DNA from: Bolinopsis microptera
Lineage: Eukaryota > Ctenophora > Tentaculata > Lobata > Bolinopsidae
DNA length: 64,000 nucleotides
Direction of reading: 5' to 3'
NCBI RefSeq assembly: GCF_026151205.1
Contig: NC_087074.1
Coordinates: forward strand, 15,420,962 to 15,484,961
Shown: piece by piece, positions 36,457 to 51,400 of the stretch
Position numbering within the stretch: the stretch's first letter is position 1
Layout of the letters: each line of letters begins with the position of its first letter
The notes under the pieces: generated by a model
What the model was told of the DNA's origin: nothing
Seen by the model: only the letters and a program-made list of their open reading frames with translations
Databases searched by the model: none
Translations under genes and position numbers: made by a program

Positions 36457-39400
36457 ATGATAGAGCTGCTGTTCCTCCTCACGATATTGCTGCTACAAGT
36501 CCAAGGTATGTGCTGAGTTATTATCCTTTAGATAGAAATTGTATCGCCTCAAATTTAGGAATTTGATCCTAATTACCGCATCTAGTAGTGTCTATGTAAA
36601 ACGATCATCTAAATCAATTATAGATCACACTCGAAATCCAGGACCTTTACCACACCCAAATGTAACATGCGTAATGTTACACACTAAAATATTACACATA
36701 GAATCAACACGTGGACACATCTGGCAACTAACACCAGTGAACAGACACTTAATTATTGGTTAACATACCACAATATAATTATAAGTTATTTCCAAACAAT
36801 AGAATATTGAGCATGTCCTCCTCCAGGTCCGAATTTCCGCAATTATGTTAGCCTAGTATGAGTAATACATTCTCTCTTTCTCTCCCAGGTTACAGACATC
36901 TCAAACCTTTTTCCCAGTTTACACACATAACACCCATTTTGTGTATCTTACTGTTTGTGATAGATATCACTGCTTCCTAAAATGACCATATAAGGTAATA
37001 TTGTAATGACAATATGTGCAGTTCTCCAGTGAGGGTTGAGGGGATGTTGTAATTAATTGGCGCCTCCCTTGCCTCTCCCTCTCGTTACCCACGCGTTACT
37101 CACGCGTTACCCACGTTATTCTTATGATAAGGCACAGTGAGGTAGACAGTCAGTAAGATAATGTAGTTATGATGCGCGTGTAATAATAAATCTATCGAGA
37201 TATAATTATCTTTCATTATCTGAATAGCTGTAGTACTCTGAGTTCCTTTCAGAGGTAATCTCATTATGTTATTGTTGAATGGACCACGAGTTGTACACTG
37301 TTCTCTGTGTCTGATTAGTTCCCACACTCCCAAACACCAGCTGTTTACATAATTAAAACATGTTCCGTTCCCTTTCATTCTAATCGTCACAAATTGGACA
37401 CACAACTCTGATACTCAGCAAAGTTATTTTAGGTAATAACCCTAATCTAAGCATGACAACTGACAAGGCGTTGCATGTTACAGTTGTCACCCGAGCTAGA
37501 TATACACCAATCAACATCTCTGATTTGCAAATAGTTCTAACCTCAAAAAGTAAACAATTGCGTATGTTTACCTAGTATAACAGTAGATTCTACATCACAC
37601 AGTACACACTTACTCTGTACACTCACACACTCAAACACACGCAATCATGTTCTACATTTCCTGATATCTGCAAAACAATCTCACAGCTACACGTAGTAGT
37701 AAGTATACTTTAATACGTTTATTAAGGTGAGAAAGTTGGCGGCTTCTATCCGGAAGTAGTTGAAATCTAGTCTAATCACCTGGGGACACTCGGTGGTAAT
37801 GTTGAGTATTGATACCGGGTGTTGCAGAAGAATTAGACAACATACTTCCTGATTAGCTTATTTCAATGTCTGATATGTTGGTTCCTCTGTTGAGCCATCC
37901 AGCCAATTATCACCTAGTGGTTTTAGGTTTCTGATAATGGTGATAAAACAGTGATAACAGATATGACTTTTGAAATCATTGCATGACAATGTTGCTGTGC
38001 AATCAGCCTAATTGATCTCATTTGATCGATTCTAATTCTAATTTCTATCGCTTGGTATTTGTGTTCAAGTAAGTTTATTATAGTCTATAAACACAACGTC
38101 AGGGCACCTAAATGCTCTAGGTCCACAGTAATAATTGTTCTAGCTACAGGAAACCAATTGCAATAGCTCCCCACAACAATTACACCAACCAGTCCTCAAC
38201 CTGTGTATAATACATCCTGGGTGTACATGTCTAAGTGTATTGTTACCATAGCGTTCATACACATTCCTGGACGAAAATGAGAAACACATTCTGTAAATCA
38301 CAAAAACTGACATGAAATATTTAATTTACAATACAATATTGTTGCCGAGTTCCTATGATGATGGTGTAACAGTACGTTTAACATTTAACAAACATCATGC
38401 TGACTATTATACATAACACCTTACAGCACAAGACAGTCAACAATTAGGCCTTATGTGGCGGCCCCCGAGTAAGACGTTCTCTTGTGTTAATAAGATCAAT
38501 CATTATTTAAAGTGGATCAATCATAAGATTTGTGTTCATGTTTACTGATTTTTTTAGTGTAACTAATTTTATGATGTGAATATGATCAAGTCATGGAGGG
38601 GGAAATACCTTAAAAATGCTCGATTACAGAAATGAGTACCTGCTCTCAAAAAAACTTTATTTGGTGTGGAAATGATGCGCAAAATGGTCACTGGACTTCC
38701 TGTGAAGTGATTTGAGCTGGACGGATTTGGTGTATGGGCCTGAATGATTCACTAAGTTTTAAGGAGTGGTCCGAACTCTGTTACATTAAATTTGTGACTT
38801 CAGGACCCCATTCGTTTTCTCATTACGATTAATTTCACATCAGATGATGATGCACGTAAAATAAGTGACGTAAAATCCTGGGCCACCCGATCTCGTCTGC
38901 TACCATTTCACTAAAAATGAGGTCACTGTCCCTACCCCTTACACCCACACATTGTGCGTGTGACCCTGGACACTTAGCAGCATTATGGGATAATTAGACC
39001 ATTAGAACAATGGAATGGTGGAAATTGTCTGGCTCTTGGAGTTGGAGCTGCAGCGGCTGCTGTGCTATGATCCACTCCGCAGATCTTGTTTTGTCAAGCA
39101 GATATAAATTCATTAAGCAGGGATTTATGTCATGTTACATTATTGGTGAGCGAAGGGTCTGGTCCTCGCCAATGTCTTGCCGATTAGGTCATTGTGACGT
39201 AATATGGTGCTAATTTTATGTAACGCGCGGTACAAGATTTCGTTGACCTGGAAGAGGCCTCTCGCATTTAGAAAATTTCAAATATACGCGCGCGCGGTGG
39301 AATGTAAACATGACAATCGACTAGGATCAAATATCGAATTATAAACACCTGGATTGAATTACGTAACACTGCCATAAGTTCCATTATAAGATTTGTATAT

Positions 39401-42400
39401 ATGTATTTAGTGTTCCATGTTGATGAACAGACATATGTTTAATTCTATTTCTCTTGAGAACAAATGTTTTCTAGAAACTGGACACAACATTTGAAACAAT
39501 GGGTATTTAAGCAAACATAAATTCTATGGAATGAGTGTCATAATCATGTTATTGCTTCAGGAACGACATGGCCTACTACAAAGTTAATACATCCACCGAG
39601 TGGTATCCTTATAGAAGGAGCTGGAAGGGCAACAAACATTACATTTGATGTTTCCGGCGTACCCTTCCCAGAAGAGAGAAAATGGTACAAAGATGGTGCC
39701 GAGATTACAACATTTAATAATATGAAGTAAGTTAGCAATTTAGATTAATGATATGAAATAGGTTAGGCTCACTACAGATTTAAATACAAGGTGGTTTTAT
39801 TGGACGAGCTGAGTCTGTGATAAGACATTATATGACTTATCAGCAACTGTATGGTGTCAAAACAATGTCCTACAATCTTTTTCAAGTTTACTCCGGAAGA
39901 CTCAACATTCACTTTGTGATTTATTTGTTGGTAATAATGGTCATTAAATATTTGATTAAACAATTGTTTTACTTTTCAGTGTTGACGAATCAGGCGGCAA
40001 TCTCATATCTTTAAAATTTAACGCTCTCTCGAAAGTCAATGAAGGGGTCTATTACTTCGTTGTCAGAGAGTCTAAGAATACTCTAGAAGCTAGTAAAAGT
40101 TTGGAAGTTAGGCTAAAAGTATCATGTAAGTAACATAACTGAAGAACTGAACGGGTATTTAATTAAAATTGACACTCAAATGCTCTAAAAACTACCAGAG
40201 TTTTTATTTTAACTGAACTCATTTTGTTGCTATTGTCTGAAGAAATCTTTAAGACACATTCCCCCAATAGTTTTAGACGATTTTCAAGACAGTGCTGAAA
40301 CACAGACAAAGACTGCTCAGGTCGGAGAGTTTGCTCGTCTTGAGTGTAGAGCACCTGCACACTTTGGAGCCTACCCTAAATTCTCGTTAGTTTTACCACT
40401 TATCACCCTAAATTCTTGTTAGTTTTACCACTTTTCACCCTAAATTCTCGTTAGTTTTACAACTTTTCACCACTTTTTACCAATAAGTATCATTTCCCTA
40501 AAATCTAGCTTCTAATCAGATAGAGATGAATAAATTGGAGTCCTATCTTTCAGCAACAAAAAAGCGGCCTACCTAATGTTTCATGATGTGAAGGATCCCC
40601 AAGTAAACAAAACATACTTTAACATTAATATCTCATATCAGATGGAGCAAGGGAGCCGAGAAGATAGTTGAATCAGACAGTATATACGTGTCAGAGTACG
40701 GTGATCTCATTATCATGCAGGTAGCATTTGAACAGTACAGCTCTGACTACAGATGTACTATCAAGATAGACAGCCTAATGGAGGGAGAGCAGGAAAAACA
40801 AGGTAATTTGGAATTTAGGATATTTAGAATTGTATCTAGAATTTAGATTTCGTGTCCAACGTTGGGAATGTGGCAATTTGGAGAATTTTCTCCTTCGGGA
40901 ACCTTTAATTATCCTAGAAAGAATTTGTATTTTATACTTCTTAATTGAAGTTGTCGTGTTTTACACTTTAACTGTATTAACCTGATAACACAATGAAACA
41001 AAATATTGATTATTGATTTGCCTCTATTGCAACGTTCATACAACTCATTGTATAATGTATATTAGTTCATGTTAGTGCAATGTGCATGAAACGTGATCTC
41101 GCTATATGTTTTCGATTGTTAAGTGTAGACTAACTGTAAAAACAAATGCATGCACTGATATCTTGGTTAATCATTATGATATTTTTGTTCAAGGTTACGA
41201 TCGCGTTCAGTTCAATCTGATCGGAGTCATGTCTGAGGCCCAACCTGACAAGTTATCATACTCCTCATTTGCATTGTGTTGTTTTAGATTTGCGGATGGG
41301 AAACTAGTGCAAGGAATAGGTGGCGCGATGAAATAATATGAGGAGTGAATTTTATTGACAATATTTTCTTAAGTTACCTGGTCTTGAACAACTAGGTTGT
41401 TTTAAGAAGGTGAACTCATTTCCCAAAGTGCAGGTCACATTACTGCTCCCTTTGTTGAGAGCTTGTAAGTCAGAACATGTCACTTCCACGACGGTTCCTG
41501 TGACCACTGGAAACTTAATTGATGTTCCAATCGTATCGGTCCAGTCAGCATCGAGTCCAGTGCAGCCATCTGATGAAATGTTTTTTTGAAATGTCGTTTT
41601 TGCAAGAGAAAATCGAAAATGCTTCTGACCCTCTCCTTATGGCTATTTTTGGAACCTAGAATTAGAAATAATCGAATTATAACTTATTATAACATAATTA
41701 TCATTATGATAATGAGTTATTTGAAGCTTAATTACCCGGTTGATGTCTATAGAAGTCAGAAGCACTGTCGTAGGAGGGATTAAAATACACCATCTTTACA
41801 TTTTTATCCCAATTTCTGCTCCAGCTACTCTCACTACACGTTGAAGAGGACAGTAGAATGTTGAGCACCTCCACCTCATTACAGTCCACCACAATTCTGA
41901 TTCCCGAGGTCTTGATTAGGTGGATCCTCCACACCTTTTCCTTAGCAGAGGGCCATTCAGTTTCGAAGTTGGTGTCAGATGTGCTGCAGCGGTTGATCCA
42001 GTACTTTGGAGTATTGAAGAAGTAGAGACCAACTCCTCCAATAAAGTCACCATCCCGCCTCTTGTAGAACCTCACTACTATTCTATCATCACTCCCCAAC
42101 TCGCTGTCTGTCTTGATTTCTAGTGGGGAGTTCTCCAGGTCATAGTCTATGAAGCTGTTTTGTTGTACAGTTATCCAGCCTGTGAGTTAGTGTGTGGAAT
42201 TACAAATTTGTAGTGGCAAAAGGCGAACAATTTCTGTTGTATTTAAATTTCACACGAAAAATTCTATGAGTTGGAAGGCTCCGTTCGATTGATAAAATTC
42301 CAAGAGACTTTACTCTTTGTAGCACCCTACCTTCGTTGGCAGCGAAGATCTTCGTGATAAAGCTACTCACTACCAATATCATCATGATGTCTGTTATCCA

Positions 42401-45400
42401 CTTCTTCATTTCTTTCAGTCTTCTTTTAGCCACAAACGGTGTAGATACTCACACAGCTTTAAACACGTATTCAAAAGCAAACGGGTTCGGACTAATAAAT
42501 CAGCTTACAACAAGAGCATCTTTTGTCGTCTCCTCGCTTTAACACGGAGATCGCTAGGTATTGCTTGCGGAGGTAATGCAACAAATCTCGAGCTTTTCTT
42601 TGTTAACTTTTAAGATCTGAATAGTATGCTCCTGTTGGGTAATTTGGTAAATGTCGATTAACTCCGCAAGATGTCAGACGATGTGCAGATTTATTCAATA
42701 TTCAAAGTCTGGCTAATAACGTAAACGTCTATGTAAAATGTAAATGACATAATATGCTATACGGTCTGAGGATCATTCTAGAATTCTGGCAGTGTATACA
42801 CTACATATTACATGAAGTAAACTGAACAGCTTGAACTTCTTGCTACAGACTGGGTCTCAAGTAAACCTTGTTTGAACTTCTCGTATGAAATATTAGAATT
42901 CAAAAGTACCTGTTTGGTCAGAAATAGAATGTATCATTATAATATTATGTGACATAAAATAAATCGTGAGATATAATATATGATCTGGCAATTCAGAAAA
43001 CTATGTATATTATTTGCAGAATGTGAACACATGTCTGCACTGGTGACCTAACCTGCTAACTGAACCTCTCTCTCCCCCAGGTCCTGCTGTGTCACTTATA
43101 GTAACCGGTAACCTGCTAACTCTCTCTCTCTCTTCAGGTCCTGCTGTGTCACTTATAGTAACCGGTAACGCTGCCTCCTACGTTCCTCCTAATATAGCTC
43201 TACAGCCAATCGACCTTAAAATCGACGCTCAGGTAGGCGTTGAATTTCGTTAAAAAATTATGACAATTCTTTTGCATTTTAAGGACCATTCATAATAGGA
43301 AACCCAAACTTGTTCAAAAGATTAATAACCAGTCATTAACCAGTCACAGACCTGTAACCAGTAAACAGTTGCTGAGCCATGGCTAACCTCTTAAAAAGCT
43401 TGTAACTGACTATTACACCACTCAGGTTAAAGAGACGTTCCGAGTGGAATGTGCCGTTAACGGTTACCCCACCCTACCCAGTATCAGGTGGTATAAAGAC
43501 AGTGTCCAGATTGGCTCCAGTGGTATTATATACGATCTGCAGAACAGAAACTTTCTCAAGATTTCCAGTCAGTCTTGATTCTTTTCTTTTCTTTACCTTT
43601 TTGATGCTATTATCGTGCCCGAAAGTAAAAGTTTTATCTTATAGTCTTTATGCGATGTTTCAGAAAAGAAGAAGCAAATATTCGTAATCTTGCGAGTTGC
43701 GACTTTTAAAATGATCGGAGTTCGGACCCTTTTCAAGAAAAAGCCACTTTTGGAGGGTCCATACCCATATATTGCCATAACTGCTTTAAATTTAATTAAA
43801 TCATTATAACAAAAATATGTAGAAAGAACCTGGCCCCAATATCCCCTGCTGATGTTAACCTCTCCTCTCCAGTTCCCCGAAGTGGCGGCAGTGTAGGTGG
43901 AACATACCGATGTGAGGCTAACGACGGTACTAAACAGATCTACGCTAGTGCTGAGATCGAGATACAGACCAAACCTATTATAACCACTGGGTTACCTACG
44001 GCGGAGGTCAAGAAATCATCTGGTAAGTTAATTAATTGAATAATTAACTTACTAATCAAGTTAATTTGGAGAGGTAGTGCAGTTTAGTTCAGTGCAGTTT
44101 CCCGACTGTCAAATGCTGGGTTAACTAAGCTCCCTTTTTGTTAATACATAATGTTTTATATCACACAGCAATAAACATGATACCGTGTAATGTACCCAAC
44201 ACTCACCGTAATCCTCCCCTTGTCAGGCTCGACCATGGACCTGTCCTGTGAAGCTACCTCCACTCCAACTCCACAGTACAAGTGGTACAAGAACGCCAAC
44301 CTGCTCACAAATGATAATTTGAATCACGCGATAAACGGCGGCAACCTTTCTATCTCTAACATCAACTCTCTGAACAGGGGTGTTTATCAGTGTGAGGCTT
44401 TCAACGATATTGGTGAGTGGACCCCCCCCCCCCCCCCCCCTCGTGTTTAATGTGAATTTTTAGGCCTGTCGTCTGGTAAATCAAGATCATGAGCCGTAAA
44501 CAGTGAAAGAGATTTCATGAAGGTTTACCTGCATTAAAATTTGGTTCAGCATTTCTTCCCTTATCCCTAGAGTTTAATCGGTAGCAATTTATAGATATCT
44601 CTATTTAAATATGACCCTAAAATGCCCTTTTTAGGAAGTACGATCTCTACTGGAATGATAAGAGTACAAGAGAGACTGACTTTTGTAATCAGACCAAAAG
44701 ATGTGGAAGCATTCCTCGGAACAGCGGCCACTTTCAACTGCCAAGGCAAAGGAGACCCTAAACCTACCAGTCTCAGATGGGAGTTTAACGGGGGCACCCC
44801 TCCTGCTACTGTTAGTTATTAGTTACTTCTTTTATCAGTCAATAACTAAACAAAAAGAATAACCTTTTTTGACATAATCAATCAATACAATATCATGATA
44901 GTAGGTGTCATGCATAAAAACTAAGTATGGGGAGGGGGGAGGGGGAAGGCAACCCCTTTTCCCATTTATTCCTAAACTTCTTGGCATCAATGTTAGCTGT
45001 TTTGAGCACGGATAATGTTTCAATTCCCTTCAATTTTACTAGAAAGTGTTGCCTAATTTAGAAAGAACTGCTCAAAGTTAGAAACTATATAATTCAATTG
45101 CAATATTTAAACAAGCCCTGTGAACTTTGAGTAGATTTAGTCCTTACTTCTCAGGAATATTTCCAGTCTCTCACGCCTTTCAACTTGAGCTTGAGATAAT
45201 TGTTTGTTGAGCAGCTTGTGTGAGAACTGGAATTGTATTATGTGATTGAGTGGTTATGGAGTGAACAAATTTTGAAGTCAAAAAAATGTTCCTTCAAGTA
45301 CTTTATTATACGTTTCACGTAATTGCATGAGCCCCAATCCTATGAAATTCAATAATTTAACCAGTATTATAAAGTAATGAGCTAAGGGAGATTCATCACA

Positions 45401-48400
45401 AGATAGTCCCCTAACTGGTATTATGTTCTGATTCACTAACACGCTGTATCTCAGCACGACTATACCAACAACCTGGTGAACCAAGCCACCTACAAGATCC
45501 CCAAAGTGACGAGCTCAGAAAGGGACGGCAGGGTCAGCTGCATCATCTCGTCCCCTACCAACCTCTATCCAGAGGACACTGCCACTGCTATTGTTACCAG
45601 TAAGTACATTCCCAATCTTATTGTTTTACCTTGAGAAATATGGGGGCCGGGGCCATCACATAATGCACTTTCTGATGAGCAATGTGCTTTCTCATCAGCG
45701 AGATAAATAAGCTGGATTCGGTCTCTGTTGGTGATTTTTACATTGAGACTGAACTGATAACTGATCACTGAGTATGATTATCCACCAAGCCAAGCTGTCA
45801 AGGGTCAGTGAATTTTTTTCATTAGATTCTTTTAACGGTTAAAACCATTAATTTTTTTTTGAAAATTCAATTTATTATTATATGGACACGTTCATTTGAG
45901 TTTGAGGATATTGGTAAATATAAGTGACCAGTCATAAAGACAGCCCAGTTACCAGGCGACCATGGGGACTAGGGGGCTTATCTTTTTTCTGGGGTTCGAT
46001 TTTTTCCGGGGGGGGGGCTGCCGCCCCCCTAGCCCCCCCCCCTGGCTACGTGCCTGGCCGGGGGGGGGGGGTTCCGGTGAGACGACTGCTTTTTACAATT
46101 CCCCATATTTGGAGCTAATAGTAATACGTTTATTGACTTATTATGTGTACAGTGCTCAGTGCTCACACTGACCTCCACAGTTAGAGAGGGCCCACAAGTT
46201 AAGGCCACACAAAAGAACATCACCGCCAACGAGGGAGAACAGAGAGACTTGACGTGCATGGTGGAGAATGTGGGAAACAGTGTCAATTGGAAGTGGCTCT
46301 TCAAGGACACTCTTATTACTCAGGACGATGATAGGAGGTTTTTATAGATTTCTTGCAAAATCCTGATGATTTAAGCACCCAAAATGTCGAGAAGTCCTTA
46401 TACCTGTTATTATTCGTTTGAGTCAACTTTAAAGTTTTAGTTTTAGCACTTATTAATCCGCGGGTCATCCAACCGAAAAAGAGTACAAGATCATCATAAA
46501 CCTAACAGAGCGTTCTCAGGATAACAGTAGAACATAACATGATCGAGATCCGGGCACTGACAGGTGCTGATCAGGGCACCTACACATGTCAAGCTGATGA
46601 GAACGGACTCTCCAACTCTGACACCATGTTCATTATGGTATGAAATTAACTTTATTAGTATACTTTTTATGCAGTTTGGTAAATTGTAGTAGTAGGGAAG
46701 CTTCTGTTTATTTTACTTGATTCAACTTCGTCCCCATGAACATTTCTGTGGCAGAACACCCTTTACACCAAAATTACACTCACAGTTTCTTGGAAACCAA
46801 TAATATTTCCACATCTAATCCACGTGACTCACAAGAGTTTAATTAAATTTCCTTAACTTTGACAATATGTTCGAGGGATACCGGAAGACCGAACACCTTG
46901 AATTTAAATGATAGCTTAATTCTTTAATTGATTCCAAGTTTACTAACATGTCAGCATGGCTAATGAGGATTAAGGACACATACATGATACTATACACTAT
47001 AATACAGTATACATAAAAACAGGAAGTTTATCTTGCGCACCACTCTGCACCAAAACAATTTTTTGGGAACACCTATGTCTGTGATTGGAAATTTTCTGGT
47101 TTAAATTTAATCAAGAATAGGCTTATCGAATGAGCATGTGATTTAATTGTATAGTATATAGATACAAGCTGTTTCAAAGTTTGAGAGTGTTCATAAATTT
47201 GAAAAATAATTGAAAGTGTTCAAGTTTTCTTTTTACAAATATTCAAAGATACATACAAATCAAATGTAACATAAATGTAAGAGTAACTTCTCAAATCAAG
47301 CCCCCAACAATGCTTGTCATCGTTTTAAATAATTTCGATGAATATATCACAGTTCTCACAACTAAGCTGTCCCTTCCAACAGAGATAGCGGCTAAAGTTC
47401 GTCATTATTTTCTTTTGTGAAGGGAAGGAGGTAGAATGGCTCCCTTGTGTTACACATTATGCTCTGCACTGAACAATCGATCCATGTTAGTTTCTTATCC
47501 ATACAGACAGATATCTGGTCAACTAGCTGTCTAGATGAGCCGTCTTTCTCAGCAACTGTCCTGCACCAATAAGTCGCCTTTTTCTTCATCGCCTTGTCGA
47601 GCTGGTCAAAAGTGTAGGATTCACGGGGATCTGGCACGATTCCAGCATTTTTCAGTAACTTGTCCATGTCCAGCTTATGGTTTAAAGAGAGAGCAGTATT
47701 GAAGTAGTCGTGAGGGGACTGTAGCTCGTCAGTGCAGCAGGTGCCATGTTTGCAGTACTCGTACTTCCAGAATTGAGCGTCTCCGCCACTCTCGTAAGTG
47801 GGCCACCTTTGGCGCATCATGTCCACTAGGTCGGGTAGTCTGGAGACGTTGAGGTGACAGGAGCTGCCTGCACAGTCCACTGGATCAGCACTCCCTCTCT
47901 TGCTCGGCCACAGTCCATGTATTGTCCAGTACTTTACTACTCTAGGTAGTGGTGATATGCAGGCAGGGCCGGCTTTGTAGCAGGAGTTGGGATACCACTG
48001 TCTCACAAGTTTGAAGGTATCGTAGGTGGTGGTATCTGTAGAGGCGAGGGTGTGAGAGAGCAAGAGAAGGGAAGTAAGGAAAACTAACATGGTGTGGGAG
48101 ATGTAGTGAGCAGTCACTGAGCTGCTATATTTATAGTAGGTTGAGTTGTACCAAAGATTTGGTACTCAAGTTAAATATTGTGCCTGTTGAGTGTTGGGTT
48201 ACAAGTGTATATGAGTCAAAGCGTAAGCGAAAGCTGAATGCGAGAATTTCCCATGTCATAGTTTCTATCTTCAGTTCAAGTCCCGGTTTATAATCTTATT
48301 ATACCAGATTTTATTCATAACCATAATCACTATAATCATTAAAGACTAAGATGTCACATTGTCACAGCGTCACATAAAGTTGTCTTGTATGGGTTCGGAT

Positions 48401-51400
48401 TGGAAATTTATCGACCTTTACCTTATAAGTCATAATATATTCAATTGTTTTCACAATACAAATGTTTTACTCGGAATCTTATCACATATAATACCATAAT
48501 ATTCACGTTATTAAGAAGAACATTTAAAACAATACTCTAAAATTACAATTTCTTTTGACAGGAGAAATTGTTCAAACTGTCTTTTTCTTGTGGTTTGAGT
48601 AAATTGAATTGGGTATCTAGTTTTTGGAGTATTGTGGGGTTAGCAATTTTGACATCGGTAATCTTTATTCTAATTTTGATTGTTGATATAAGCGGGATAA
48701 AAATGTTGTATTTAATTATGTATTACAATTTAACAAATACACATACGAACAAAATGTAACATACATTTTACTATGATTTCTCAAATCACGACCACATCAA
48801 TGTTTGTGTTCGTTTTGAATTCACAGTTCTCACAAATAATCTGTCCTTTCCAACCTCATCTCAAAATTACATTAACAGAGACGAAGGTTACAGTTCGTCG
48901 GTAATGTCTTTTTTGAAGGGAAGCAGGTAGAAAGGCTTAGCTCTGTTGCACTTTTTACTCTGCGCTGAACAATCGATCCATGCTAGTTTCTTATGCATAC
49001 AGACAGATATCTGGTAAACAAGCTGTCTAGAAGAACCGTCCTCCTCAGCGACTGTCCTGCACCAATAAGTCGCCTTTTTCTTCATCGCCTTGTCGAGCTG
49101 GTCAAAAGTGTAGGATTCACGGGGATCTGGCACGATTCCAGCATTTTTCAGTAGCTTGTCCATGTCCAGCTTATTGTTTAAAGTGAGAGTAGTACTGAAG
49201 TATTTGTGGGGGGACGGGAGCTGGTCAGTGCAGCAGGTGCCATGTTTGCAGTACTCGTGCTTCCAGAATCGAGCGTCTCCGCCATTATTGTAAGTGGGCC
49301 ACCTTTGGTGCATCATGTCCACTAGGTCAGATATGGTGGAGGGGTCGAAGTGACATGTGGTACAGTTCACTGGGTCAGCACTCCCTCTCTTGCTCGGCCA
49401 CAGTCCATGTATTGTCCAGTACTTTACTACTCTAGGTAGTGGTGATATGCAGGCAGGGCCGGCTTTGTAGCAGGAGTTGGGATACCACTGTCTCACAAGT
49501 TTGAAGGTATCGTAGGTGGTGGTATCTGTAGAGGCGAGGGTGTGAGAGAGCAAGAGAAGGGATGTAAGGAAAACTAACATGGTCTGGTAGATGTAGTGAG
49601 CCATCAGTCACTGAGCTGCTATATTTATAGTAGGCTGAGTTGTACCAAAGATTTGGTACTCAGGTTAAATATTGTGCCTGTTGAGTTACTGGTTTATAAT
49701 TTATATGAGTCAAAGCGTAAGCGAAAGCTGAATGCAAGAATTTCCCATGTCATTGTTTCTATTTTTGAGACGTTTCTTAATCTTATCTTGCCAGATTTAA
49801 TTCACGACCATAATCTTCATATTAAGGAGTCAAAGGGTCAAACAAAGTCGAAAGCGAGAAGTCGTCTTGCTAGCCACACGGAGAACAGTTTCATAGATTC
49901 TATTTTTGAAAAAATTGTATTCCGGATCTTATCACATTTAATTCACGACCATAATATCCAGATTGAGAAGTCAAGACAACGTAAAACAATACTCTGAAGT
50001 TACAATTTTAGCAGCATATCTTTTGCTCTTCAAATATTTCTAAAATCACGAGTTTTAAAGTCCATTCACGTAAAAATTTTGCTAAAATTCCGGTTAAGAT
50101 TTGTTTTAATAGGCCCAAGAAAAGGCTGAAAACGCTAATTACTTTCTTGATTAGAGTTTTATTAACTCATGGAGTAAAACTATATTCTATAAGTCAAATC
50201 TTTAAAATTCGTTCATACTAGTAATTACTATGTATAAAACTATTTTCATAATAATTTTCATTTCTCATAATCTTACTACAACGTTAAAGATCCAGCTCTA
50301 AGTTCAGTGTCAGTCTCCCGATATTTTTTCCCATTTTCAACTGCCTGTGAAACATAATTTTCTACAACATTAACAAAGTGACCCTCCTCAACCCCTAAAC
50401 TTGATGCACATTCAACATCTGCTTCTTTCTCAGCTATCACTTTGTGTAACTCCGGTGACATGGAAAAAGCTCCATCGTCTTCGATTCTCAATCCTGAATA
50501 ACCTAATGGAAGGAACGGTTCGTCCAGTAATTCTTTGTTAAATTCCTTCCACATCTCCTCGTAATCCCTTTCAGTTTCAACTCTTACCATTATCAACATC
50601 AGGGCCATGAACCGTCTACTTGCTGCCATCTGATTTTGTCTTCTCCCACTCGGATTTAAGGAGCCATTGATGGCAGATACAAGGGTAGTGACAGTTCCCA
50701 ATGCCGCTCCAAAATAGTGAGAAACGGGCAGCAGTGTGGACAGGGTAGTCATTGCGGATAAAAATATGAGAGCCATACTCAAGATGTTGTGGACTCGGTC
50801 CCAGTATTGCGCTAGTTTTCTATGAGATTCAGCCTTGACACGAGTCATCCCGACGAATGATTCCCAGTTTTTTGCCATCCCCATGGTGTGCTTTTGGTCT
50901 GAAACATGTCGTTTGTTAGACGGGGAATCAGGGAATGATATGATATTGATATTTAAAATATTAATCTTAGATTAATGTAGGAATGACCCCATCCATCTTA
51001 GAATATCGTTATTGTTAACAACTGAATACATACATTGAGTAGAGGCAGATCTGTCATCTGGAGCCAACGTTTATTTAGCAATCAAACTTGAGTTACTCAG
51101 GTTTTGTTAAAGCATCAATGTACGATACATTATGTACCTAACATCTAAAAAATATGAGCCGAGGCCTCACCCAAATATTTGTAGCAAAATAATTTTTTAA
51201 ATGCCCAAATTGCTAGTTTATTTTTCGCGATCAAACCAAATGTTGTAGTGCCAAACCACTGCGAAAGTAAACTACCTACATTCACAAATAAAATGCACAG
51301 TTGGGATGCGTTTTAATAATTTAGGATGAAACGTTGCAAGTCGTGAAAACAGTTGAAAATTACAGAATGAACCATTAAAACTGCGAATATTAACACGATA

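Noticed and set aside
48568-48759. Small hydrophobic plus-strand ORF between the RNase T2 genes
   Set aside because: AT-rich chance frame inside intron 13; hydrophobicity follows from T-rich codons.
49596-49997. 133-codon plus-strand ORF right of RNase T2 copy B
   Set aside because: It covers the promoter side of the nested gene; part is repeated near copy A without keeping the frame.
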